DNA of 48,256 nt from Bacteroidota bacterium (GCA_947454025.1 CANGIZ010000008.1:1-48256); one strand, 5' to 3'. Counted from the first letter of the stretch, positions 1 through 10,423 are shown. Numbers and translations: made by a program. The notes: a model not told the origin generated them from the sequence alone.

Positions 1-116
1 ATATTTTTTTCACCCGACATACTAAAACTATTTATTTCGTCGTTTTAGCTTTTGGACGATAGGTCTTATTAGTACAGACTTTATCTTTTTGTTTTTTATA
101 GGGTACGGATTATACA
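1..116. other. unassigned left edge
   Basis: No complete gene is visible here. Forward frames 1 and 3 are open from the edge to stops near 46-48 and 60-62, so the last few codons of an upstream forward gene could be present, but neither short peptide is recognisable. The forward terminator at 117-147 would suit such a gene. Assignment is not possible without the sequence to the left. Confidence 0.3.
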
Positions 117-147
117 GGCCGAGGTTTCTACCTTGGCCTTCTTTTTT
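117..147 (+). terminator. rho-independent terminator
   Basis: GGCCgAGG pairs with CCTtGGCC around a six-base loop and is followed by TTCTTTTTT. The T tract lies on the forward side only, so it should end a forward transcript entering from left of the window rather than the reverse deacetylase gene. Confidence 0.65.
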
Positions 148-157
148 ACAAAATAAG

Positions 158-781
158 CTATGGAATTGCCTCCATGCGGTATCCTAAATTGGAAAAATAT
201 TGTAAAACAATCGGCAATGCAATCGAGAGTCTATCCCAAGCTTTTTGACTATCATGGAATACAATAATAGAACCAAACACTGTATTTTCAATAACATTAC
301 GTGCGCATTTTTCACCGTCAATTTTTATATCAAAATCTCCACTTAAAACATCCCACATGATGATTTTTTTGGGCAAACTTATCCCTTGTTTTAATGCACG
401 AATTTGTCGCTTGGTAATGCGTCCATAAGGTGGTCTGAACAATGAACTATCAATTAAAGTTGCAGCATCTTTTATGTTTTCCAAATAAGCAGCTGTTTCG
501 GTTTTCCAACCATTCAAATGATCATAGGTATGGTTGCCCACTCTATGTCCTTCTTGTAAAATAGATTCATAAATATTGGAATGTTTTAGCACATTATTCC
601 CAATACAAAAAAAGGTTGCTTTGGCATTGTATTTTGCTAACTCCGAAAGCACAAATGGAGTGGCTTCGGGATGTGGGCCATCGTCGAAACTCAAATAAAT
701 CACCTTCTCCTTGGAGGGTATTTTCCATGTGCAATTTGGATAAATTGCCCGCAGCCAAAAAGGTGTTTTAATCAAATACAT
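158..781 (-). CDS. polysaccharide deacetylase family protein (NodB domain)
   Basis: A 207-aa protein that is almost entirely a NodB/carbohydrate esterase 4 domain, predicted to remove N-acetyl groups from a polysaccharide or peptidoglycan with a divalent metal. All family motifs are visible: FDDGP near residues 32-36 (catalytic and metal Asp), GNHTYDH at 82-88 with the two metal His, RPPYGR, a WDV motif and the late FHD motif. There is no clear signal peptide or membrane anchor, so the location is unclear. The start is placed at the ATG at 781. The in-frame TTG two codons upstream lies inside the -7 box TATCTTTG and cannot be used. The gene is divergent from gltX. The substrate is not known. 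Confidence 0.88.
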   Translation of the reverse strand: MYLIKTPFWLRAIYPNCTWKIPSKEKVIYLSFDDGPHPEATPFVLSELAKYNAKATFFCIGNNVLKHSNIYESILQEGHRVGNHTYDHLNGWKTETAAYLENIKDAATLIDSSLFRPPYGRITKRQIRALKQGISLPKKIIMWDVLSGDFDIKIDGEKCARNVIENTVFGSIIVFHDSQKAWDRLSIALPIVLQYFSNLGYRMEAIP

Positions 782-784
782 ACT

Positions 785-792
785 CAAAGATA
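785..792 (-). promoter_or_regulatory. -7 box of the deacetylase gene
   Basis: TATCTTTG on the reverse strand matches the Bacteroidota -7 consensus TAnnTTTG exactly. Only three bases separate it from the ATG at 781, so transcription should begin at or next to the start codon and the mRNA would be leaderless. Confidence 0.6.
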
Positions 793-818
793 AATAGTTC
801 TTTTGCCCATATGAATAT

Positions 819-826
819 TATCTTTG
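819..826 (+). promoter_or_regulatory. -7 box of gltX
   Basis: TATCTTTG matches TAnnTTTG exactly. It sits downstream of the first in-frame ATG (811), so that ATG should not be in the transcript. The next ATGs are at 832, 835 and 844. It forms a divergent pair with the identical box at 785-792. Confidence 0.6.
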
Positions 827-843
827 TAAAAATGATGTTAAGT

Positions 844-2379
844 ATGGATTCAAAGGTAAGAGTAAGGTTTGCGCCCTCTCCAACAGGCGGTTTACACTTA
901 GGTGGCGTAAGAACAGTTTTATTCAATTATTTGTTTGCAAAACACCACAAAGGGGAGTTTATTTTAAGAATCGAAGACACCGATCAAACACGTTTTGTAC
1001 CCGGTGCTGAACAATATATTCAAGACACTTTAGCTTGGTGCGGACTCACCCCCGACGAAAGCCCTTTACATGGTGGACCTTATGGCCCCTATCGTCAAAG
1101 CGAACGCAAGGCGATGTATAAGCAATATGCTGATACGTTAATTGAAAAAGGTTACGCTTATTATGCATTTGATACACCCGAGGATTTAGATGCAAAACGA
1201 AAAGAAATTCCAAACTTTCAATACAGTCGCGCACACAGAATGGAACTGAAAAATTCTATTTCATTGGGTGCTGACGAAGTAGCAGTTTTGTTAAAAAATA
1301 ATACACCGCATGTTATCCGTATTAAAGTGCCAGAAAATGAAGAAGTAAGTTTGGATGATGTGATTCGAGGTCATGTTAGTTTTGATACCAATATGGTTGA
1401 TGACAAGGTTTTATTAAAGGCCGATGGAATGCCAACTTATCATTTAGCAGTAGTAGTAGATGATTATTTAATGAAAATTACCCATGCATTTAGAGGTGAG
1501 GAATGGTTGCCAAGTGCACCTGTGCATGTTTTATTATGGAAGTATTTATTTGGTTTAGATAAAATGCCTAAATGGGCGCATCTTCCTTTAATCCTTAAGC
1601 CAGATGGCAATGGAAAATTAAGTAAGCGCGATGGAGAACGATTAGGCTTCCCGGTATTTGCCATGGATTGGACCGATCCTAATACCAATACGACCACCAT
1701 TGGTTTTAAAGAAAGAGGATTTTTACCAGCAGCATTTGTGAATTTATTAGCGATGTTGGGATGGAATGATGGTACCGATAAAGAAATTTATACAATAGAA
1801 GAATTGATCGCTGGTTTTTCTTTAGACAGAGTGCATAAAGGGGGCGCGAAATTTGATTATGAAAAAGCTAAATGGTTTAACGCGGAGTGGATTAAAAAAA
1901 CAGAGAATGAAAAATTGGCTCCATTAGTTCGCCCTTATTTTGAGGAAGCAAAAATTGAAATTCACAATCCAAATTATCTTGTTAAAATTATTGGTCTGGT
2001 AAAAGAACGTTGTCATTTATTGCCTGAATTTGTAGCACAAAGCAGTTTCTTTTTCACAGCACCCACAACCATTGACACTGCAAGTATTGCCCCTAAATGG
2101 GATGAAAAAAAGTATCTCTTTTTTGAAGAATTGGTAAAATTATATGTTAGCAAAATGGAAACTGGATTGCTTACAATTCCAGCTTCAACATTAGAAATTG
2201 AATTTAAAGAATTAGTTGCGAAGCATGAATTGAAAGCTGGTGAACTCATGTTGCCATTTAGGATTATGTTAGTAGGTGGTAAATTTGGACCTGGCGTTTT
2301 TGAAATCGTAGAAGCCATTGAATTAAAAGATACGGTGACTCGAATTGAAAAATGCTTGCAATTATTATCCTCAAATTAG
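844..2379 (+). CDS. gltX: glutamate--tRNA ligase
   Basis: Class I aminoacyl-tRNA synthetase that charges tRNA-Glu (or tRNA-Glx) with glutamate in the cytoplasm. The 511-aa protein opens with the conserved VRFAPSPTGGLHLGG segment, where HLGG is the HIGH motif. It carries KLSKRDG, the KMSKS equivalent, near residue 265 and has a C-terminal anticodon-binding helical region. Length is normal. The first in-frame ATG at 811 is rejected because the -7 box at 819-826 lies downstream of it. ATGs at 832 and 835 are possible, but homologous GltX proteins begin close to the MDSKVRVRF segment, which favours 844. A B12-binding protein follows after 39 bases, probably on the same transcript. The presence of gatCAB elsewhere would decide discriminating versus non-discriminating specificity. 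Confidence 0.96.
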   Translation: MDSKVRVRFAPSPTGGLHLGGVRTVLFNYLFAKHHKGEFILRIEDTDQTRFVPGAEQYIQDTLAWCGLTPDESPLHGGPYGPYRQSERKAMYKQYADTLIEKGYAYYAFDTPEDLDAKRKEIPNFQYSRAHRMELKNSISLGADEVAVLLKNNTPHVIRIKVPENEEVSLDDVIRGHVSFDTNMVDDKVLLKADGMPTYHLAVVVDDYLMKITHAFRGEEWLPSAPVHVLLWKYLFGLDKMPKWAHLPLILKPDGNGKLSKRDGERLGFPVFAMDWTDPNTNTTTIGFKERGFLPAAFVNLLAMLGWNDGTDKEIYTIEELIAGFSLDRVHKGGAKFDYEKAKWFNAEWIKKTENEKLAPLVRPYFEEAKIEIHNPNYLVKIIGLVKERCHLLPEFVAQSSFFFTAPTTIDTASIAPKWDEKKYLFFEELVKLYVSKMETGLLTIPASTLEIEFKELVAKHELKAGELMLPFRIMLVGGKFGPGVFEIVEAIELKDTVTRIEKCLQLLSSN

Positions 2380-2418
2380 CGTAACTTGTTATTAATAAGG
2401 ATGCTTAAATAAAGCCGA

Positions 2419-2829
2419 ATGAGCGCAGAAAAACCCATTAGAGTATTAGTAGCAAAAGTTGGCCTTGATGGTCATGACCGAGGCGCCAAAGTAATTGCTA
2501 CCGCATTAAGAGATGCCGGCATGGAAGTGATTTACACAGGCCTTCGTCAAAGCCCAGAAATGGTTGTTCAGGCAGCATTACAGGAAGATGTGGATGCCAT
2601 AGGTATTAGTATTTTATCTGGCGCGCATATGACGGTTTTCCCAAAAGTTTACCAATTGATGCAAGAAAAAGGACTGAGCAATACATTGCTAACAGGCGGC
2701 GGCATAATTCCTGAGGAAGACAATGCCAAGCTGAGCGCAATGGGTATTGGAACCTTGTTTAGTCCGGGAGCCAATACTTCGGATATTGCTGCTTATATTA
2801 AAAGTTGGGTAGCCGAGCATAGAAAATAA
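2419..2829 (+). CDS. stand-alone cobalamin B12-binding domain (methylmalonyl-CoA mutase C-terminal type)
   Basis: A 136-aa protein made only of the Rossmann-like B12-binding domain found at the C-terminus of methylmalonyl-CoA mutase. The DGHDRGAK segment (residues 17-24) holds the D-x-H-x-x-G signature, with His19 as the lower axial cobalt ligand. SILSGAH and LLTGGG supply the usual nucleotide-loop contacts. There is no catalytic TIM-barrel, so it should work as the small subunit of a split acyl-CoA mutase or as a corrinoid carrier. The neighbour is an enoyl-CoA hydratase (59 bases downstream), which fits acyl-CoA metabolism. The partner large subunit is not in this window. Family assignment is firm; the exact mutase is unknown. 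Confidence 0.85.
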   Translation: MSAEKPIRVLVAKVGLDGHDRGAKVIATALRDAGMEVIYTGLRQSPEMVVQAALQEDVDAIGISILSGAHMTVFPKVYQLMQEKGLSNTLLTGGGIIPEEDNAKLSAMGIGTLFSPGANTSDIAAYIKSWVAEHRK

Positions 2830-2887
2830 AATTTCTTATACGAGGTAAAGGGAAAAATAGGATTCTTCATTTTTAAATTGCTTCTAT

Positions 2888-3667
2888 ATGTCTTTTCAAA
2901 CTTTGTTTACTAAGATGGAAGATCACACATTGATCATTACCATCAATCGTCCAGACGTTTTAAATGCATTGAACAAACAAGTCATTAGTGACCTAGATGC
3001 TGTCATGGATCGAGTATATAAATTTCCTGAAATTAAAAGTGTAGTCATAACGGGTGCCGGCTTAAAAAGCTTTGTAGCAGGCGCTGATATTAAAGAATTT
3101 GAATCCCTAACAAAAGAGGAAGCAGTGGCGGTAGCGAAAAGAGGCCAAGCTGTTTTTTCTAAAATAGAACATTCGCCAAAACCCATTGTTGCTTGTGTAA
3201 ATGGATTTGCATTGGGTGGAGGATGCGAACTAGCCATGAGTTGTCATTTTATAATTGCATCAGAGAGTGCCACATTTGGTCAACCCGAAGTAAACCTAGG
3301 TATCATGGTGGGTTATGGTGGATCACAACGCCTTACGCAGCGAGTGGGAAAAGGCAGGGCCATGGAATTAATCATTACAGGTAAAACTATTAATGCTACT
3401 CAAGCCATGAATTATGGTTTGGTAAACTATGTAGTGCCTCAAACGGAATTATTAGACAAGGCTTTTTCAATATTAAGCGTATGCCACGAAAAAGCACCAT
3501 TGGCGGTTGCCAATTCCATTAGAGCGGTGAATTCAGTTTGGGACGACACCCTTAGTGGCTATGAAACTGAAGCTGCTTTATTTGGAGAATGCTTTGTAAC
3601 AGAGGATTCCAAGGAAGGGATTGCTGCTTTTAAAGAAAAGAGAAAGCCTCATTTTAAAGGCCACTAA
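2888..3667 (+). CDS. enoyl-CoA hydratase/isomerase family protein (crotonase)
   Basis: A 259-aa crotonase-fold enzyme, predicted to hydrate 2-enoyl-CoA to 3-hydroxyacyl-CoA in fatty-acid or amino-acid breakdown. The CoA-binding and oxyanion-hole segments are intact (AGADIKE near 64-70, FALGGGCELAMS near 107-118). Both glutamates used by mitochondrial hydratase are present, Glu114 in GGCELA and Glu134 in GQPEVNLG. Length is normal for a mono-functional hydratase. It follows the B12-binding protein on the same strand and precedes fumC, which has its own promoter. The glutamate pair favours a genuine hydratase, but crotonase relatives with other reactions cannot be excluded. Confidence 0.9.
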   Translation: MSFQTLFTKMEDHTLIITINRPDVLNALNKQVISDLDAVMDRVYKFPEIKSVVITGAGLKSFVAGADIKEFESLTKEEAVAVAKRGQAVFSKIEHSPKPIVACVNGFALGGGCELAMSCHFIIASESATFGQPEVNLGIMVGYGGSQRLTQRVGKGRAMELIITGKTINATQAMNYGLVNYVVPQTELLDKAFSILSVCHEKAPLAVANSIRAVNSVWDDTLSGYETEAALFGECFVTEDSKEGIAAFKEKRKPHFKGH

Positions 3668-3725
3668 TCCTTACTGATTCAGGTCATAAATGCATTTTTT
3701 AAGCTCATTTTTTCGCGTGGCACCT

Positions 3726-3733
3726 TACCTTTG
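3726..3733 (+). promoter_or_regulatory. -7 box of fumC
   Basis: TACCTTTG matches TAnnTTTG exactly and lies 21 bases before the fumC ATG, giving a short but ordinary leader. No convincing -33 TTTG was seen. Confidence 0.55.
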
Positions 3734-3754
3734 CGCTACTAAATTATTGTAACT

Positions 3755-5149
3755 ATGGAATACAGAATTGAAAAAGACACAATGGGTGAAGTTAAAGTTC
3801 CTTCACACGTTTATTGGGGTGCTCAAACACAAAGAAGTATTGAGAATTTCAAAATAGCGCAGGATATTAATAGAATGCCGAAGGAAATTATTCGCGCATT
3901 TGCTTACTTGAAAAAAGCAGCTGCATTAACCAATTTTGATGCGGGTGTTTTACCAAAAGAAAAATGTGATTTAATTGGACAAGTATGTGATGAAATTTTA
4001 GCAGGTAAATTAGACGATCAATTTCCATTAGTAGTATGGCAAACAGGAAGTGGCACCCAAAGCAATATGAACATAAATGAAGTAATTGCATATCGTGCAC
4101 ATGTAATAAATGGAGGCAGCTTATTAGACCATGATAAGTTTATACACCCTAACGACGATGTAAATAAATCACAATCCTCTAACGATACTTTCCCAACTGC
4201 AATGCACATTGCAGCTTATCAAATTTTAAAGGAAACCACCATACCAGGAATTACTACTTTAAAAAGTACTTTGGATGCGAAGAGTGCTGAATTCATGCAC
4301 ATTGTAAAAATTGGACGTACCCATTTTATGGATGCAACTCCACTTACCTTAGGTCAAGAAATTAGCGGTTATGCAAGCCAATTAAAACATGGATTAAAAG
4401 CCATTGAAAATACACTAGCCCATTTAAGTGAACTCGCTTTAGGTGGTACTGCAGTTGGAACAGGAATCAATACACCCAAAGGGTATGCTGAAAATGTAGC
4501 AAAACATATTGCTAATTTAACTGGCTTACCATTTATCACTGCTGAGAATAAATTTGAAGCATTGGCTGCACATGATGCGATTGTTGAATCACATGGTGCT
4601 TTAAAAACTGTGGCAGTAAGCTTAATGAAAATTGCCAACGATGTGCGTATGCTTTCGTCTGGACCAAGAAGCGGCATTGGTGAATTGTTTATACCAGACA
4701 ATGAACCAGGATCTTCTATCATGCCAGGTAAAGTAAACCCAACACAGTCAGAGGCTTTAACAATGATTGCTGCCCAAGTAATGGGCAATGATGTTGCAAT
4801 AAATGTAGGGGGTTCTATGGGCCATTTTGAATTAAACGTTTTCAAACCTGTAATGATTTACAACTTCTTACACAGTGCAAGATTAATTGGAGACGGCTGT
4901 ATGAGCTTTAACGAAAAGTGTGCCATTGGATTAGCACCTATCGAAGAAAATATTAACAAGCATGTAAACAATAGCTTAATGTTAGTGACTTCATTAAACA
5001 CGAAGATTGGTTATTATAAATCTGCTGAGATTGCTCAAAAAGCACACAAAGAAGGAACTACTTTAAAAGAAATGGCTGTTAAATTAGGATATGTTACCCC
5101 TGAAGAATTCGATGCATGGGTGGTGCCTAAGGATATGGTTGGACTTTAA
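3755..5149 (+). CDS. fumC: class II fumarate hydratase
   Basis: Homotetrameric, iron-independent fumarase that interconverts fumarate and L-malate in the TCA cycle. The 464-aa protein has the superfamily signature [11 protein letters not shown] near residue 320, the catalytic serine loop. It also has [16 protein letters not shown] near 187-202 with the catalytic His, and the GSGTQSNMN substrate segment near residue 105. Length and motif order match FumC rather than aspartase, argininosuccinate lyase or adenylosuccinate lyase; aspartase is the closest alternative. It has its own promoter and is followed by a strong terminator, so it is probably monocistronic. Confidence 0.95.
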   Translation: MEYRIEKDTMGEVKVPSHVYWGAQTQRSIENFKIAQDINRMPKEIIRAFAYLKKAAALTNFDAGVLPKEKCDLIGQVCDEILAGKLDDQFPLVVWQTGSGTQSNMNINEVIAYRAHVINGGSLLDHDKFIHPNDDVNKSQSSNDTFPTAMHIAAYQILKETTIPGITTLKSTLDAKSAEFMHIVKIGRTHFMDATPLTLGQEISGYASQLKHGLKAIENTLAHLSELALGGTAVGTGINTPKGYAENVAKHIANLTGLPFITAENKFEALAAHDAIVESHGALKTVAVSLMKIANDVRMLSSGPRSGIGELFIPDNEPGSSIMPGKVNPTQSEALTMIAAQVMGNDVAINVGGSMGHFELNVFKPVMIYNFLHSARLIGDGCMSFNEKCAIGLAPIEENINKHVNNSLMLVTSLNTKIGYYKSAEIAQKAHKEGTTLKEMAVKLGYVTPEEFDAWVVPKDMVGL

Positions 5150-5166
5150 TCTTAGATGCTATTTTA

Positions 5167-5200
5167 TAAAAAAGGCCCTTCAAGTTAAGGGCCTTTTTGT
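5167..5200. terminator. bidirectional rho-independent terminator
   Basis: AAGGCCCTT and AAGGGCCTT form a perfect 9-bp stem with the loop CAAGTT, flanked by A-rich and T-rich runs. It ends fumC on the forward strand and the amidohydrolase gene on the reverse strand. Confidence 0.85.
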
Positions 5201-5208
5201 TGACAATA

Positions 5209-6834
5209 CTAGTGAACTCTTTCGCCGTTCAAATAAGTCTTGAGTACTTTAATTTGCAAAATACTATCCTTTGACACTTTCATTAAGTCTTTATCTAAAA
5301 TAATAAAATCAGCTTTCTTCCCGACTTCTAATGAACCAACTTGCTTTTCCATGCGGTTTGCTTTTGCTGCCCAAATGGTCATACCACGAACGGTTTGCTC
5401 ACGCGTTAATGCGTTTTCCATTTGAAAACCACCTGCAGGAAATCCTTTACTATCCTGTCTTGCGACCGCTGCTAAAAATGTTTTAAAAGGATTAATTTCT
5501 TCTACTGGAAAATCTGTTCCTAGAGGTAACCAATTATTTTGTTCCAATAATTGTTTGTAGGCATAGCCTCCTTTTAGTCTTTCGGCACCCAATCTATCTA
5601 CTGCCCAATACATATCACTTGTGCCATGTGTGGGTTGTACCGATGGTATAATACTATTGTCTCCAAATAAATGAAAATCTGCAGGATTAATAATTTGTGC
5701 ATGTTCAATTCTCCAACGCTTATCATTCTTCCCTTTTAAATATTTTGCATACACTTTTAAAATTGTTCTATTGGCACTATCGCCAATCGCATGCGTACAC
5801 ATTTGAAAATCGGTATGAATTAATTTAGCTGCAATAGAATCAAAATGAGCTTGACTACTTAATAAAAATCCTGACCAACCTGCTTTGTCGGCATAAGGTT
5901 GTAATAAACATGCCCCTCTGCTACCTAGTGCACCATCACCATAAACTTTAACCCCTTTAACGGATAACCTATCTGTAACATAGCCTCCGCCCGTAAAATA
6001 CTTTGAAGTATATGATTCAGGCTTGTCACTCAACATTACATATAAGCGCATTTTTAAATCATTGCTTTTTTGCAATGCATCTACCTGATCAATATCTGCT
6101 GGACTTAATCCGCAATCTGTGATGGTTGTTAAACCAGTAGCAAAACAATTTTGTTGCGCTGCTGTTAACCAATCTTTATAATCATTGTGCGTTGCTGCTG
6201 GCACATGACTTTCCACCACACCCACTGCATTGTCTACCAACAAACCTGTTAACTTTCCATCCTGCATGGTAAACTGTCCGCCATTAATGGTTTGACCCGG
6301 TTGCACACCGGCTAAATGCAAAGCAAAATCATTGGCAATACTAGCATGTCCATCTACCCTTTCCAATAATACAGGACGATCTGGAAACAATATATTTAAC
6401 TCCGCATTGGTAGGAAATTGTTTTCCAGGGAATCGGTTCTGATCCCATCCTCTTCCTTTTATCCATCCCTTTCCAGGATGCTTTTCAGCAAAGTCTTTCA
6501 CGCGTGCAATGGCTTCCTCCCAAGTTGGTACAAACATTAAATCCACAGCATACAATGCTTGTCCGTACCCTAAAAAATGTGCGTGCGCATCAATAAATCC
6601 AGGATATACTGCTGCACCTTTTGCATCCACAATACTATCTGATTTGTATTCTTTTAAAATGTAGTCATTCGTTCCCACTGCAACAATTTTTCCATCCTGC
6701 ACTGCCATTGCTTCGGCAGTTGCATAGGTTTCATTCACCGTATATATTTGTGCATGGTGCACAATTAAATCCACTCTTTGGTTAATACAGGAACTGCACA
6801 AAAAAGTTACAGCAATAGCTAATAAGTTACGCAT
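5209..6834 (-). CDS. amidohydrolase family protein (YtcJ-like), probable lipoprotein
   Basis: A 541-aa metal-dependent hydrolase of the YtcJ-like amidohydrolase-3 group. Visible features are the DAHAHF metal motif near residues 83-88, GWDQNRF and DGHAS in the family-specific insert, HAIGD and HAQ metal His motifs in the second half, GTDFP with the late catalytic Asp, and a C-terminal beta-sandwich segment (GSLEVGKKADFI). The N-terminus is a hydrophobic leader ending in a cysteine at residue 16 (LCSSC), which suggests lipidation, although Cys at position -3 is unusual. Substrate is not predictable; relatives act on amides or cyclic amides. The AraC-family gene lies 81 bases upstream on the same strand and may share its transcript. 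Confidence 0.85.
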   Translation of the reverse strand: MRNLLAIAVTFLCSSCINQRVDLIVHHAQIYTVNETYATAEAMAVQDGKIVAVGTNDYILKEYKSDSIVDAKGAAVYPGFIDAHAHFLGYGQALYAVDLMFVPTWEEAIARVKDFAEKHPGKGWIKGRGWDQNRFPGKQFPTNAELNILFPDRPVLLERVDGHASIANDFALHLAGVQPGQTINGGQFTMQDGKLTGLLVDNAVGVVESHVPAATHNDYKDWLTAAQQNCFATGLTTITDCGLSPADIDQVDALQKSNDLKMRLYVMLSDKPESYTSKYFTGGGYVTDRLSVKGVKVYGDGALGSRGACLLQPYADKAGWSGFLLSSQAHFDSIAAKLIHTDFQMCTHAIGDSANRTILKVYAKYLKGKNDKRWRIEHAQIINPADFHLFGDNSIIPSVQPTHGTSDMYWAVDRLGAERLKGGYAYKQLLEQNNWLPLGTDFPVEEINPFKTFLAAVARQDSKGFPAGGFQMENALTREQTVRGMTIWAAKANRMEKQVGSLEVGKKADFIILDKDLMKVSKDSILQIKVLKTYLNGERVH

Positions 6835-6915
6835 AGTAAAAGTTTAGGAATTAAAAATAACTAAAAAAGAAGTAGAAAAAATAAATGATACTATATAGGA
6901 CTAATCAAATCCGAA

Positions 6916-7842
6916 TTAGTTCAACAGTTCACATGGCTTTAAGCCCGTGTGCTTTTTAAAGGCAGCAGAAAAGTGAGAAATAGAGGAATACCCCAATAAA
7001 GCAGATACATCGGTAACACTTAAGGCTTTTTCATACAACAAATACTTAGCATGTTCCATTCTTTGTTGTTGGTAAAAATCAAAAATAGTCGTACCAAATA
7101 CTTCCTTAAACCCCTTCTTTAAATAACACTCATTCATCGCTACTTTACGACTCAATTCCTTAATGGTGATGGGGTCTCCAATATGTTGTAATAAAATTTC
7201 TCTTGCTTGATAAATACTTTCTTTCCCACGGTCATCCGCCAGAAACTTACAAGTAAAGCCTTCTTCCTTTTCATCATCAACAATTACATCCAAACTTTGC
7301 AAAAGCAATTCGTGAATTTTTGCATTGATGAAAATATTCTCTAAGGAACCTGTATAGCTATGATTTAACACCGCATCCAAAGTATTACGCTTACGAATAC
7401 TTAAAGGAAATATTTTAGTAAAAGCATTGGGATGTTTAAAAGCCAACACTTCATCTTTTGTAGTGGTGAGTTTTACATTGTGTAAAAACTGATGTAAAAA
7501 AGTAGATGTAAAATGAAACGAAAATACATCTACCGTTCTTAATGGACCTGCACACTCTTCGGTAGGCAATTGATTACAATTACCGCAAAGCTTGTTGTCA
7601 CAAAATCTGTTTCCAGAAATACAAAAACGCAATTCTAAAAAGTTGTCCTTGGGTTGTGATGCGTTATAATGATACACAAACATACCTGTATCCTCGGTGG
7701 TCCACGTATCCTGAGCATAGTATCGTTTAATACTATACTGTGTAGACCCTGGAATATGTTGATCCTTATGCCATAACAAGGCCATGCCTGCAAATTCTGC
7801 AGGTTTATTTACTTGTTTTAATATGTCTAAGGCTTGTATCAC
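6916..7842 (-). CDS. AraC family transcriptional regulator with cysteine cluster
   Basis: A 308-aa regulator. The last 85-90 residues form the AraC double helix-turn-helix (ITIKELSRKVAMNECYLKKG, then VTDVSALLGYSSISHFSAAF), which binds DNA. The N-terminal part is not a recognisable sugar cupin but resembles the PchR-like sensory region. It holds five closely spaced cysteines (74, 81, 86, 89, 97) that could bind a metal or sense redox state; this is an inference. The start is GTG at 7842, five bases after a -7 box. The first internal ATG (codon 20) would remove conserved-looking sequence. It sits just upstream of the amidohydrolase and may control it, or the adjacent divergent region. Confidence 0.85.
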   Translation of the reverse strand: MIQALDILKQVNKPAEFAGMALLWHKDQHIPGSTQYSIKRYYAQDTWTTEDTGMFVYHYNASQPKDNFLELRFCISGNRFCDNKLCGNCNQLPTEECAGPLRTVDVFSFHFTSTFLHQFLHNVKLTTTKDEVLAFKHPNAFTKIFPLSIRKRNTLDAVLNHSYTGSLENIFINAKIHELLLQSLDVIVDDEKEEGFTCKFLADDRGKESIYQAREILLQHIGDPITIKELSRKVAMNECYLKKGFKEVFGTTIFDFYQQQRMEHAKYLLYEKALSVTDVSALLGYSSISHFSAAFKKHTGLKPCELLN

Positions 7843-7847
7843 AATTA

Positions 7848-7855
7848 CAAAATTA
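7848..7855 (-). promoter_or_regulatory. -7 box of the AraC-family gene
   Basis: TAATTTTG on the reverse strand matches TAnnTTTG and ends five bases before the GTG start, so the transcript should have almost no leader. Confidence 0.45.
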
Positions 7856-8066
7856 ATGTATAAACATCAATACTGCCCAAAAGGTTCATTTAATGACCGA
7901 ATTATGACATTTCTTTTCAAAATTTTAACAGCCATATCAATGCTAAGAAACTTTCCATTTAAAGGGCATTTTTAGCCCCATTTTCGGACTTTGCATAATT
8001 CACAAGTGAAATGAATTGGGGATAACTAAAGGTCTTGAAAACAAGTGCCTAACTGCTTAATTTTCT
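7856..8066. other. divergent intergenic region between araC-type gene and gyrB
   Basis: About 210 bases with no supported gene. It is AT-rich and contains the upstream promoter parts for both flanking genes. A 63-codon forward frame that enters it from inside the araC-type gene looks like chance. No clear operator or riboswitch was recognised. Confidence 0.5.
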
Positions 8067-8074
8067 TAAGTTTG
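8067..8074 (+). promoter_or_regulatory. -7 box of gyrB
   Basis: TAAGTTTG matches TAnnTTTG exactly, with a leader of about 40 bases to the gyrB ATG. The same octamer serves the tRNA-Leu gene at 23574-23581. Confidence 0.5.
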
Positions 8075-8097
8075 TATGCGTTTGTAACGCCCTATAA

Positions 8098-10131
<2,034 letters not shown>

Positions 10132-10216
10132 ACAAAAAATCAATGTTATATTAAAGGGAATCACAATAAATAACCTACTTTCAACTCAGCAATTTAAACA
10201 CTAAAATTTATACAAA

Positions 10217-10423
10217 ATGGACACTTCAAAAATGATCAAAGCGTATTGCTTAAAGACAAAAGAAAAAAACGTACCAATGCACGATGCTGTTGTAACTAAA
10301 ACTGCTAAAGGTGGTTACATGGCTGGTGGTCATGATGGTAAAGGAAATAAAATGGCTGCTATCATGAGCGAAGCAAATGCATTAAAAGCAATTGCTGACG
10401 GTGTAGCTAAAAAGGGTTTTTAA
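10217..10423 (+). CDS. small protein resembling a DUF5679 zinc ribbon without its cysteines
   Basis: A 68-aa basic protein of unknown function. The pattern AYCLKTKEKNVPMHDAVVTK, then a glycine turn, then GHDGKGNKMAAIM follows the layout of DUF5679 proteins as I recall them. In those proteins YCxKCK and CPVCGTKM form a small zinc ribbon. Here only Cys11 remains; the other positions are Thr, His, Asp, Gly or Lys, so zinc binding through cysteines is not possible. A C-terminal extension rich in Ala and Lys follows (ANALKAIADGVAKKGF). It lies alone between the gyrB terminator and a strong terminator pair, so it is probably its own transcript. Composition and size suggest an abundant basic protein, but the role is unknown. 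Confidence 0.75.
   Translation: MDTSKMIKAYCLKTKEKNVPMHDAVVTKTAKGGYMAGGHDGKGNKMAAIMSEANALKAIADGVAKKGF

Noticed and set aside
811-843. Upstream ATG starts for gltX
   Set aside because: The ATG at 811 is upstream of the -7 box. Those at 832 and 835 remain possible, but homologues begin at about 844.
2380-2418. Cobalamin riboswitch before the B12-binding gene
   Set aside because: The gap is only 39 bases and the domain binds rather than makes or imports B12; no B12-box sequence was seen.
4369-4845. 158-codon reverse frame inside fumC
   Set aside because: It lies wholly antisense to a strongly supported fumC, has no recognisable domain and no promoter or start context of its own.
7784-7975. 63-codon forward frame between araC-type gene and gyrB
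   Set aside because: It begins antisense inside the araC-type gene, has no coding signature and ends in AT-rich spacer.
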